Shown here: positions 1 through 5,827 of the stretch, piece by piece
How positions within the stretch are numbered: position 1 is the first letter of the stretch
Layout: each line of letters starts with the position of its first letter
From: an uncultured Shinella sp.
GTDB lineage: Bacteria; Pseudomonadota; Alphaproteobacteria; Rhizobiales; Rhizobiaceae
Length of the DNA stretch: 5,827 bases
Assembly (NCBI GenBank): GCA_946886325.1
Contig: CAMPIK010000178.1
Location: forward strand, 1 to 5,827
Direction of reading: 5' to 3'
Position numbers and translations under genes: made by a program
The notes under the pieces: generated by a model
Seen by the model: the letters and a program-made list of their open reading frames with translations, nothing else
Databases searched by the model: none
What the model was told of the DNA's origin: nothing

Positions 1-2201
1 ACATCCGTGCCCGTGCCGATGGCGATGCCGGTGTCGGCCGCGGCAAGGGCCGGCGCGTCGTTGATGCCGTCACCGACGAAGGCGACCTTTCGGCGGCCGC
101 CATCGGAGAGTTCCCGGATCGCCTGGACCTTACCCTCCGGCAGCACTTCGGCGACGACCCTGTTTATTCCGAGTTCGGCGGCGACCGCCTCCGCCGTCCG
201 GCGATTGTCGCCGGTGATCATCGCCACTTCCAGCCCCATCGCCTGAAGGCCCGCAACCGCCTCCTTCGTCGTCTCCCGCGGCGGATCGGTCACGGCCATC
301 AGGGCCGCAAGCCTGCCGTCGATCGTGAGATAGAGGGGAGACGCGCCCTTGTCCGCAAGGCGCGAAGCGGCATCGCTCATCGATTCAACCTCGATACCGT
401 TTCCGGCAATGAAGGCCCGCGACCCGACGAGTACGGATCGACCGGCGATGCTGGCACGAATGCCTTCACCGGAGATCGCCTGAAAATCTTCTGCCGACGG
501 AATGTCCAGACCTTCGGCTCTCGCCGCCTCGACGATGGCGGAAGCGATCGGGTGCTCGGACCCCGTCTCGGCGGCAGCCGCAATCGAAAGAACGTCGTCG
601 CGCGCGAAGCCCGTGCTCGTGACGATCTCCGTCAGGTGCGGCCGGCCGATCGTCAGCGTGCCGGTCTTGTCGACGGCGACCACGTCGATGGTTTCCAGGG
701 CTTGAAGGGCTGCGCCCTCGCGAAAGAGCACGCCCAGTTCTGCGGCACGGCCGGTCCCCGTGATGATCGAGGTCGGCGTCGCCAGTCCCATGGCGCAGGG
801 GCAGGCGATGATGAGCACGGCCACAGCGTTGACCAGCGCATGCGCCAGCAGCGGCTCCGGACCGATCATATACCAGACGACGAAGGTCACGGCCGCAACG
901 GCGATGATCGCCGGAACGAACCAGGCCGTGACCCGGTCGACAAGCGACTGGATCGGCAGCTTGGCGGCCTGCGCCTGCTCCACCATGCGGATGATCTGCG
1001 AGAGTACGGTGTCGGCGCCGACGCGCGTTGCCCGGAAGGAGAAGGAACCGGTCGTGTTGAGCGTACCGCCCGTGACGGTGTCGCCTGCCTTGCGCTCGAC
1101 CGGCATCGGCTCGCCGGTGATCATGGATTCGTCGACGAAGGACCGGCCTTCGATCACCTCGCCATCGACCGGCACCTTTTCGCCGGGCCGGACGACGACG
1201 GTGTCGCCGCGCTTCACCGCTTCCAGCGGCACGTCCTCGGCCTTGCCATCATGGAGAACGCGCGCCGTGCGGGAGCGAAGTCCGGCAAGGTGCCGGATCG
1301 CGTCGCTCGTCCTGCCCTTTGCGCGGGCCTCGAGGTAGCGTCCCGCCAGGATAAGCGTGACGATGACGGCCGCGGCTTCGAAATAGACGTTTGCCGTTCC
1401 GCCCGGCAGCAGCGACGGCCGGAAGGTCGCGACCGTCGAGAAGCCCCAGGCGGCGCTCGTGCCGAGCACGACCAGCGCATTCATATCCGGTGCAAGGCGC
1501 AGCAGGCTCGGCACGCCCTTGCGGAAGAAGCGCAATCCGGGGCCGGCGAGGACCAGCGTGGCCAGCACGAACTGGATGAGCCGGCTCGTGTCGGCGCCGA
1601 TTGTCTCGTGGATGTAATGGCCGAAAGCCGGCACCGCATGGGCACCCATCTCCATGACGAAAAGCGGTGCTGTCAGGACAGCCGCAAGGATCAAAGAGCG
1701 GCGGAGGGACTGCTGCTCGGCGTCGCGCCGCGCTTCATCATCCGCCGCGTCCGGCGTGTCGGACGGGCGCACCGCCTCGTATCCGGCGTTCGCGACGGCA
1801 GCCGCCAGATCGTCGAAGGTCGCGCTTCCTTCGATCATGCGGACGCGCGCCTTTTCCTGCGCCAGATTTGCGGTCGCATCGACGACACCAGGCACGCTCT
1901 TCAGCGCCTTTTCGACGCGGGCGATGCAGGACGCGCAGGTCATGCCCGCGACGGAAAATTCGATGACGGCTTCGCCGACACCATAGCCTGCGTCGCGTAC
2001 GGCCCTGGCGACGGCCGTCGCATCGGGCGCGCCGTCGAAGGCGATCTCCGCGCTTTGGCTGGCGAGATTGACGCTGCTTCTTGAAACGCCGGGCACGGCG
2101 GCGATCGCCTTTTCGACGCGGCGCACACAGGAGGCGCAGCTCATATCGGAGATATTGAGCCGCAGCGTCTGCCGGTTCTCCGGCCTTGTCTTGTCAAGCA
2201 T
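1..2201 (-). CDS. copA: Copper-exporting P1B-1 ATPase (CopA/ActP), 3' end cut off by window edge
   Basis: Inner-membrane pump predicted to move Cu(I) from the cytoplasm to the periplasm at the cost of ATP. The open frame runs without a stop from the ATG at 2199-2201 to the left edge, giving 733 codons plus two bases. Two N-terminal heavy-metal-binding domains carry MSCASC (residues 20-25) and MTCASC (87-92). Hydrophobic helices begin near residue 169. Core motifs follow in order: actuator TGE at 362-364, transmembrane CPC at 467-469 ([10 protein letters not shown]), phosphorylation DKTGT with D511, the HP motif at H550-P551, and GDGIND at 710-715. CPC with paired CxxC domains is the P1B-1 copper signature. 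The decisive YN and MxxSS motifs of the last two helices fall outside the window, as do roughly 90-100 residues judged by the usual family length of about 820-830. The start is supported by AGGAAAGG at 2210-2217, 8 nt upstream. It has its own copper-type promoter. The alternative, a silver pump, cannot be excluded. Confidence 0.96.
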   Translation of the reverse strand, partial: MLDKTRPENRQTLRLNISDMSCASCVRRVEKAIAAVPGVSRSSVNLASQSAEIAFDGAPDATAVARAVRDAGYGVGEAVIEFSVAGMTCASCIARVEKALKSVPGVVDATANLAQEKARVRMIEGSATFDDLAAAVANAGYEAVRPSDTPDAADDEARRDAEQQSLRRSLILAAVLTAPLFVMEMGAHAVPAFGHYIHETIGADTSRLIQFVLATLVLAGPGLRFFRKGVPSLLRLAPDMNALVVLGTSAAWGFSTVATFRPSLLPGGTANVYFEAAAVIVTLILAGRYLEARAKGRTSDAIRHLAGLRSRTARVLHDGKAEDVPLEAVKRGDTVVVRPGEKVPVDGEVIEGRSFVDESMITGEPMPVERKAGDTVTGGTLNTTGSFSFRATRVGADTVLSQIIRMVEQAQAAKLPIQSLVDRVTAWFVPAIIAVAAVTFVVWYMIGPEPLLAHALVNAVAVLIIACPCAMGLATPTSIITGTGRAAELGVLFREGAALQALETIDVVAVDKTGTLTIGRPHLTEIVTSTGFARDDVLSIAAAAETGSEHPIASAIVEAARAEGLDIPSAEDFQAISGEGIRASIAGRSVLVGSRAFIAGNGIEVESMSDAASRLADKGASPLYLTIDGRLAALMAVTDPPRETTKEAVAGLQAMGLEVAMITGDNRRTAEAVAAELGINRVVAEVLPEGKVQAIRELSDGGRRKVAFVGDGINDAPALAAADTGIAIGTGTD

Positions 2202-2231
2202 GGCATTGACCTTTCCTGCTTTGATGAGAAG

Positions 2232-2262
2232 GTCGTACACCTTCCCATGATGTCAAGGTCAA
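2232..2262 (-). promoter_or_regulatory. CueR/HmrR-type copper-responsive promoter and operator of copA
   Basis: On the minus strand a -35 box TTGACC (2257-2262) and a weak -10 box TACGAC (2232-2237) are separated by 19 bp. This overlong spacing is typical of promoters activated by MerR-family regulators. An interrupted dyad, ACCTT...AAGGT, spans 2239-2259 around a central base at 2249, with 8 of 10 arm positions paired. The known CueR/HmrR operators have the form ACCTTCC-N7-GGAAGGT; here the GGAAGGT arm is intact and the other arm reads ACCTTGA. Transcription would start near 2225, leaving a leader of about 24 nt before the copA ATG. The boxes and spacing are seen directly. Copper control is inferred from the operator resemblance and the gene it serves. 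The cognate regulator is not in the window. Confidence 0.85.
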
Positions 2263-2281
2263 CGCCTTTCTTCGCCCGCGG

Positions 2282-4537
2282 TCAGATGTCGCGGTCCATC
2301 CTGGGCGGTGCGAGGAGCCGCATGGCGTTCAGCGTCACGAGAACGGTGGCGCCGGTATCGGCGAGAACGGCGATCCACAGGCCAGTGATGCCAAGAAGGG
2401 TGGTCACGAGGAACACGGCTTTCAGCCCGAGCGCGATGGCGACATTCTGCCGGATGTTCGCCATCGCCGCGCGCGCCAGCACGATCGCCCTTGCGACATC
2501 GCTGACGCGGTTGCCCATCAGCGCGGCATCGGCGGTTTCGAGTGCCAGACCCGTGCCGGAGCCCATGGCCATGCCGACATGCGCCGCGGCGAGCGCCGCC
2601 GCATCGTTGATGCCGTCGCCGACCATCACGGTCGGGCGCTGCCTTGCATCCGACCGCAGGGCCTCGACCTTCTGCTCGGGCAGCATGCCGCCGCGGACGC
2701 GGTCGATCCCGATTGTCGCGCCGATCGCTGCGGCCGTCGCCGGATTGTCGCCGGAGAGCATCTGCGTCTCGATACCCAGCCTGTGCAGGGACGCCACGCC
2801 GGCAGACGCATCGTCGCGCGGCTGGTCCCGGAGCGCGATGGCGCCGAGAGCTTTCCCGTCGACGACTAGAACGGCGACGGTCTTGCCCTCCGCCTCGAGA
2901 CCGGCGATTTGCTCGGAGAGGGCCTCGGGAATGCCGCCTTGCTCTGCCGCGAACCGCGGCGCTCCGATGAAGACCGCCTTGCCATCGACACGACCGGCGA
3001 CACCCTTGCCGGCAATTGCCCTGATGTCGGCGGCATTAGCCCCCGTGACACCGCGTTCTCGGGCTGCTTCGACGATGGCTTCGGCCAGCGGATGGCTCGA
3101 TCCCTGCTCGATGGCGGCTGCCAACGACAACAGCTCCGTCTCGTTGCCTTCGACGGCAAACAGGTCGGTGACGACGGGCTTGCCGACCGTCAGCGTACCG
3201 GTCTTGTCGAACGCGACAACTTCCGTCCGTGCCAGCGCTTCCATCACCGCGCCGCCCTTGAGGAGAATGCCGGCCCGCGCAGCGCTGGAGAGGGCAGAGG
3301 CGATCGAGGCCGGAACCGAAATCACCAGCGCACAGGGGCATCCGATAAGGAGCAGGGCGAGGGCGCGATAGATCCAGGTCTGCCACTCCGCACCAAAAAG
3401 AAGCGGCGGCAGCAGGGCGACGAGAAGGGCGGCCAGCGCAATCAACGGCGTGTAGATCCGCGAGAACCGGTCGATGAAGCGCTCCGTCGGCGCCTTGGCA
3501 TCCTGCGCCTCCTCGACGAGCCGGACGATCCGGGCGATCGTGTTGTCCGCCGCCGCCCTGTTCGCACGCACCTTCAGCATGGCGTCGATATTGACCGAGC
3601 CGGCAAAGACAGGGTCGCCGGGGCCGCGGGAGACCGGCATGCTTTCCCCGGTGATCGCCGCTTCGTCGAGATGGCTGAGCCCCTCGGCAATCTCGCCATC
3701 CGCCGCGACACGGTCGCCGGGACGGACCACGACGATCATGCCGGGCGTGACCTCCGAGGCCCGGATTTCCCGCCGCGTACCACCTTCCTCGATGATGGCG
3801 CGGTCCGGCACGAGCGATCCAAGCGCCTCGATGCCGGCGCGCGCGCGGCCGGCGGCGTAGCCTTCGAGCACCTCGCCGGTCGCGAAGAGAAAGACGACGA
3901 CGGCGGCCTCGGCGGATTCGCCGATGACGACGGCACCGATGACGGCAACGGTCATCAGCATCTCGATCGTGAAAGGCGCGCCCATGGCGGCGGCGGCAAC
4001 CGCGCGCCGGGCAATCGGCAGCGCCAGCAGAACGGCAACAACGGCAAACAGCCCTTCGCCATAGGCCGGGCTGACGGCCGAGAGGCCGAAGGCCACAATC
4101 GTCGCGAGGCCGCCGATGATCGCATGCAGCCCCTTGGCGGTCTTCCACCAGGATTTTGCCGCGCGGCGCGGCACCGGCGCATCGGGCGCGTCTGCGCGTT
4201 CGACCCCGTATCCAAGACCGCGCACCTTTTCCTCGATCGTCGCGGTAGATGTCCTGGTCTCGTCGAGCGCGAGCGTCATCATCTCGCGGGCAACGGAGAC
4301 CTTGATGTCGCTCACGCCCGGAAGCCCGCCGATTGCGGTGCTGATCGTGTTGGCGCAGCTTGCGCAATCCATGCCGGAGACCCGGAAACGGTGCTGGCCG
4401 GCGCCGAGGTCCACCGCGCTGTCACCGTCTTCGGACCCGTCGCTCGTGTGCGCACATGTCGGCCCATGTTCGTGGCCGTGGTGGTGATCATGGTCGCCGT
4501 GGTCATGCGCGTGCGGTTCTGCCGTTCTGTCGTTCAT
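2282..4537 (-). CDS. zntA: Zn(II)/Cd(II)/Pb(II)-exporting P1B-2 ATPase (ZntA/CadA type)
   Basis: Complete 751-aa inner-membrane pump predicted to expel divalent soft metals from the cytoplasm. The N-terminus is histidine-rich (ten His and one Cys within residues 9-30). One heavy-metal-associated domain follows with GMDCASC (55-61), the Asp-Cys-x-x-Cys form found in ZntA. Transmembrane helices begin near residue 137. Core motifs: TGES at 296-299, CPC at 400-402 (CPCALVIS), phosphorylation aspartate D444 in DKTGT, H482-P483, and GDGIND at 640-645. K706 in the seventh helix and D727 in the eighth (LADTGATV) have the same 21-residue spacing as E. coli ZntA K693 and D714, which line the metal site; this marks the P1B-2 subgroup and argues against copper. 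GAGGAG at 4545-4550, 7 nt before the ATG, sets the start. The gene diverges from a MerR-type regulator and ends 80 bp before copA. Length is normal and no motif is missing. The relative preference among Zn, Cd and Pb cannot be read from sequence. Confidence 0.97.
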   Translation of the reverse strand: MNDRTAEPHAHDHGDHDHHHGHEHGPTCAHTSDGSEDGDSAVDLGAGQHRFRVSGMDCASCANTISTAIGGLPGVSDIKVSVAREMMTLALDETRTSTATIEEKVRGLGYGVERADAPDAPVPRRAAKSWWKTAKGLHAIIGGLATIVAFGLSAVSPAYGEGLFAVVAVLLALPIARRAVAAAAMGAPFTIEMLMTVAVIGAVVIGESAEAAVVVFLFATGEVLEGYAAGRARAGIEALGSLVPDRAIIEEGGTRREIRASEVTPGMIVVVRPGDRVAADGEIAEGLSHLDEAAITGESMPVSRGPGDPVFAGSVNIDAMLKVRANRAAADNTIARIVRLVEEAQDAKAPTERFIDRFSRIYTPLIALAALLVALLPPLLFGAEWQTWIYRALALLLIGCPCALVISVPASIASALSSAARAGILLKGGAVMEALARTEVVAFDKTGTLTVGKPVVTDLFAVEGNETELLSLAAAIEQGSSHPLAEAIVEAARERGVTGANAADIRAIAGKGVAGRVDGKAVFIGAPRFAAEQGGIPEALSEQIAGLEAEGKTVAVLVVDGKALGAIALRDQPRDDASAGVASLHRLGIETQMLSGDNPATAAAIGATIGIDRVRGGMLPEQKVEALRSDARQRPTVMVGDGINDAAALAAAHVGMAMGSGTGLALETADAALMGNRVSDVARAIVLARAAMANIRQNVAIALGLKAVFLVTTLLGITGLWIAVLADTGATVLVTLNAMRLLAPPRMDRDI

Positions 4538-4538
4538 T

Positions 4539-4557
4539 GCAAATCTCCTCGATTTGC
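4539..4557 (-). repeat. Perfect inverted repeat framing the zntA ribosome-binding site
   Basis: Read on the minus strand, GCAAATC and GATTTGC form a perfect 7-bp inverted repeat around the 5-base loop GAGGA, ending one base before the zntA ATG. The Shine-Dalgarno sequence GAGGAG (4545-4550) lies in the loop and the first stem base. If transcription starts about 7 bases after the -10 box (near 4554), part of the left arm would be missing from the mRNA, so a full RNA hairpin would need a start further upstream. It could instead be a DNA site for a second regulator, or chance. The repeat is certain; any function is speculative. Confidence 0.6.
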
Positions 4558-4560
4558 CCC

Positions 4561-4591
4561 ACCTTAATTGCTCTAGTGACTAGAGGTTCAA
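4561..4591 (-). promoter_or_regulatory. MerR-type zntA promoter with perfect dyad operator
   Basis: On the minus strand a -35 box TTGAAC (4586-4591) and a -10 box TAAGGT (4561-4566) are separated by 19 bp. The spacer holds CTCTAGT-C-ACTAGAG (4571-4585), a perfect 7-1-7 palindrome. A regulator bound here would twist the DNA so that RNA polymerase can use the overlong spacer, the established mechanism for MerR, ZntR and CadR. The -10 sequence TAAGGT and the 19-bp spacing match, from memory, the mercury-resistance promoter of Tn501/Tn21. The operator lies between zntA and the divergent regulator gene, with its nearer edge 11 bp from the regulator's ATG, so binding would probably also repress the regulator. 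I see no convincing separate -35/-10 pair for the regulator on the plus strand. Confidence 0.92.
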
Positions 4592-4596
4592 GAGCA

Positions 4597-5073
4597 ATGT
4601 CGACGAAAAAAATGCTGCCGATCGGTACGCTGGCGACGAGGAGCGGCTGCAAGGTCGAGACGATCCGCTACTACGAAACGATCGGCCTCATGCCCGAGCC
4701 GGAACGCAATGCCGGCAACCAGCGCCGCTACGACGACCGCCACTACCAGCGCCTCGTGTTCATTCTCCATGCCCGCGATCTCGGTCTCTCGATCGAGGCG
4801 ATCCGGCAGTTGATCGATCTCTCCGCCCATCCGGAAGCCCCCTGCGCGGATGCCGACGCCATTGCCCGCCGCCATCTCACCGACGTGCGGGCGCGCATCG
4901 AGCGGCTGAGATTGCTGGAGGCCGAACTCGAAAGAGCACTCAAGAGTTGCGCACACGGCACAATCTCCGAGTGCAAGGTCATCGAAGCGCTCGCCGAGTG
5001 CGGCGCCTGCGAGCGCGGACACAGGCATTCGCATCGAACATCCCCGGTAAATTCACCGCAAGCTATTGAATGA
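4597..5073 (+). CDS. MerR-family divalent-metal-responsive regulator (CadR/ZntR/PbrR type)
   Basis: A 158-aa cytoplasmic DNA-binding activator predicted to sense Zn, Cd or Pb and control the divergent zntA. The N-terminal winged-helix domain shows the family pattern IGTLATRSGC (9-18), VETIRYYE (20-27) and NQRRYDD (41-47). A long dimerisation helix covers about residues 86-117. Metal-binding cysteines lie at C83, C118 and C126. C83 aligns with Cys79 of ZntR and Cys77 of CadR, a position occupied by serine in copper sensor CueR, so a divalent metal is expected. The C118-to-C126 spacing of eight equals that of CueR, an unusual mix. The tail adds C135, C138 and a His cluster (H142, H144, H146). 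The chosen ATG has a weak GAGG at 4583-4586, 10 nt upstream. An in-frame ATG at 4612 would remove five residues but has no visible ribosome-binding site. The frame stays open upstream to 4360, but that stretch is antisense to zntA and crosses the operator. I leave the symbol blank because CadR, ZntR and PbrR cannot be told apart with confidence. Confidence 0.94.
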   Translation: MSTKKMLPIGTLATRSGCKVETIRYYETIGLMPEPERNAGNQRRYDDRHYQRLVFILHARDLGLSIEAIRQLIDLSAHPEAPCADADAIARRHLTDVRARIERLRLLEAELERALKSCAHGTISECKVIEALAECGACERGHRHSHRTSPVNSPQAIE

Positions 5074-5093
5074 TATCAGTATTATCTGAGTTA

Positions 5094-5112
5094 TGGCGCC
5101 GTTCGCGCGCCA
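5094..5112 (+). repeat. Small GC-rich hairpin downstream of the regulator
   Basis: TGGCGC (5094-5099) and GCGCCA (5107-5112) form a 6-bp inverted repeat with a 7-base loop, 20 bases after the regulator's stop codon. No T-run follows, so it is not a standard intrinsic terminator, though it could be a weak or factor-assisted transcript end. The 9-mer GGCGCCGTT overlaps this hairpin (5095-5103) and recurs at 5144-5152. The rest of the 5074-5221 gap is AT-richer than its surroundings and holds no gene that I can support. Confidence 0.3.
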
Positions 5113-5221
5113 GCCGCCGTACCAATTAGATGCGGACCGGAAAGGCGCCGTTAACCTTTATTTTCTATTCAAAGGGTCCGGGCTCTTCTCGCCCTTCGGT
5201 ATCTCTTGCGTGCAGGTTTTC

Positions 5222-5827
5222 ATGCGTATTTCCCGTGCCCCCGTCCCGCAATCCGCAACCCGATCCAACGATCCGATCGATCCGGGCGAAAAGCAGGCGG
5301 GAACGCCGGATGGCGATCTGGTGCAACTGCCGGAATGGCAGCGCGCCTTCGTTCTCGGTCCGAATGTCCGCTTCACCCGCACGCCGGAAAGCGCCATGAC
5401 CCGCAAGGGCAACGGCCAGCCGGTTGCCGACGACGCCATCGACGAAACGCTCGCCGCGATTCCAGTCGCAGAACCGGTATCGACAATCGTCGAGGAACCG
5501 CACACGATTTCAGCGCCAGCCGAACAGACGGCTCCCGGTAGCGCGCCGGCACCGGCGCCCGACGCCGAAAATGCGCCGCTGTCGCTTTATCTCCGGCTGA
5601 AGCGGGAGATGAGCGCCGCCAATCGTGCGGCGGCGGAAGCCCACGCGCAGCAGGCGACGCAGTCGCGGATGCAAACGCAGATGCCTGTGCAGACGCCGCT
5701 GATGCCGGCCGTCACAGCCGGACAAGGACGCGTATCGAACGCGCTCGACCTGCCGGTCTCCGATCACGTCTTCTGGGAATCGATGGGTCTGCTTGCCGAC
5801 CTCGCCCTCCTGAAGCCGGCCCCGCGG
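5222..5827 (+). CDS. Hypothetical Ala/Pro-rich protein, 3' end cut off by window edge
   Basis: I do not recognise this protein. The frame is open from the ATG at 5222 to the right edge, giving 202 codons with no stop. Codon choice is biased to G/C in the third position like its neighbours, which favours it over the antisense and other-frame alternatives in the same stretch. The first 20 residues are polar and show neither a signal peptide nor a membrane segment. A short ordered-looking stretch occurs at about 35-53 (LPEWQRAFVLGPNVRF). Residues 80-118 are rich in Ala, Pro and Glu and look disordered. A probable amphipathic helix with a Gln/Ala-rich tail covers about 119-152, followed by Met/Pro/Gln-rich sequence. 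The visible end (about 176-198) turns hydrophobic (FWESMGLLADLALL) and may lead into a folded part outside the window. The ribosome-binding site is weak: AGG at 5214-5216, 5 nt before the ATG. An in-frame GTG at 5210 is an alternative start. No link to metal resistance is evident. Confidence 0.6.
   Translation, partial: MRISRAPVPQSATRSNDPIDPGEKQAGTPDGDLVQLPEWQRAFVLGPNVRFTRTPESAMTRKGNGQPVADDAIDETLAAIPVAEPVSTIVEEPHTISAPAEQTAPGSAPAPAPDAENAPLSLYLRLKREMSAANRAAAEAHAQQATQSRMQTQMPVQTPLMPAVTAGQGRVSNALDLPVSDHVFWESMGLLADLALLKPAPR

Noticed and set aside
552..2084. Long plus-strand open frame of 510 codons opposite copA.
   Set aside because: It lies antisense to a frame with every P1B ATPase motif in order. 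Its product is Arg/Asp/His-rich with no recognisable domain, as expected for the mirror of a high-GC gene.
2247..3371. Plus-strand open frame of 374 codons rich in Ala, Ser, Thr and Pro.
   Set aside because: Antisense to the catalytic part of zntA. Its composition is that of a reverse-complement frame and no domain is visible.
3036..4367. Minus-strand frame of 443 codons overlapping zntA in another phase.
   Set aside because: Arg-rich out-of-phase shadow of zntA. The correct phase contains all functional motifs.
2909..4567. Plus-strand open frame of 552 codons opposite zntA.
   Set aside because: Antisense shadow of zntA in GC-rich DNA. No ribosome-binding site and low-complexity charged sequence.
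4360..4596. Extension of the MerR-family regulator by 79 codons at its N-terminus.
   Set aside because: The added part is antisense to zntA, crosses the promoter dyad, and precedes the normal MerR N-terminus. The ATG at 4597 gives a family-typical length.
5071..5090. Possible iron-regulator (RirA-type TGA-N9-TCA) box in the AT-rich stretch after the regulator.
   Set aside because: TGA is present, but the triplet nine bases later is not TCA. Only a short TGATATCA palindrome is visible.
5171..5196. Possible terminator around AAGGG...CCCTT upstream of the hypothetical gene.
   Set aside because: Only a 5-bp stem with a long imperfect loop and no T-run. Too weak to call.
5158..5505. Minus-strand open frames of about 112-115 codons opposite the start of the hypothetical gene.
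   Set aside because: Codon-position bias favours the plus-strand frame from 5222, and these frames show no domain or good ribosome-binding site.

Overview
This window is a metal-efflux locus from a high-GC bacterium. The rhizobial-type P-type ATPase sequences, the strong G/C bias at third codon positions and the MerR-type promoters suggest an alphaproteobacterium, most likely of the Rhizobiaceae. That assignment is inferred from sequence style, not from a database match.

Layout, left to right. Positions 1-2201 (minus strand) hold the first 733 codons of a copper-exporting P1B-1 ATPase (CopA/ActP type). The gene runs off the left edge before its last transmembrane helices. Positions 2202-2281 are an 80-base gap containing a copper-type MerR-family promoter (CueR/HmrR-like) that reads into copA. 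Positions 2282-4537 (minus) hold a complete 751-aa Zn/Cd/Pb-exporting P1B-2 ATPase (ZntA/CadA type) with a histidine-rich N-terminus. Positions 4538-4596 are a 59-base divergent control region with a textbook MerR-type promoter: 19-bp spacer and a perfect 7-1-7 dyad. Positions 4597-5073 (plus) hold a 158-aa MerR-family regulator with the cysteine set of divalent-metal sensors. Positions 5074-5221 are an AT-richer gap with a small hairpin and no clear terminator. From 5222 to the right edge (plus) runs an unrecognised alanine/proline-rich reading frame with no stop in the window.

How the parts fit. The MerR-type regulator very probably binds the dyad between itself and zntA and switches on Zn/Cd/Pb export when divalent metal enters the cytoplasm. 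The copper ATPase lies downstream on the same strand but has its own promoter with a different operator, matching the CueR/HmrR consensus. The locus therefore looks like two separately sensed efflux modules in tandem, possibly coupled by read-through from zntA into copA. No copper regulator lies within the window; if linked, it should be to the left, beyond the end of copA.

I see no mobile element, RNA gene, CRISPR array or clearly new system. The points most worth a second look are the two different MerR operators, the perfect inverted repeat that places the zntA ribosome-binding site in its loop, the mixed cysteine-loop features of the regulator, and the uncharacterised protein at the right end.
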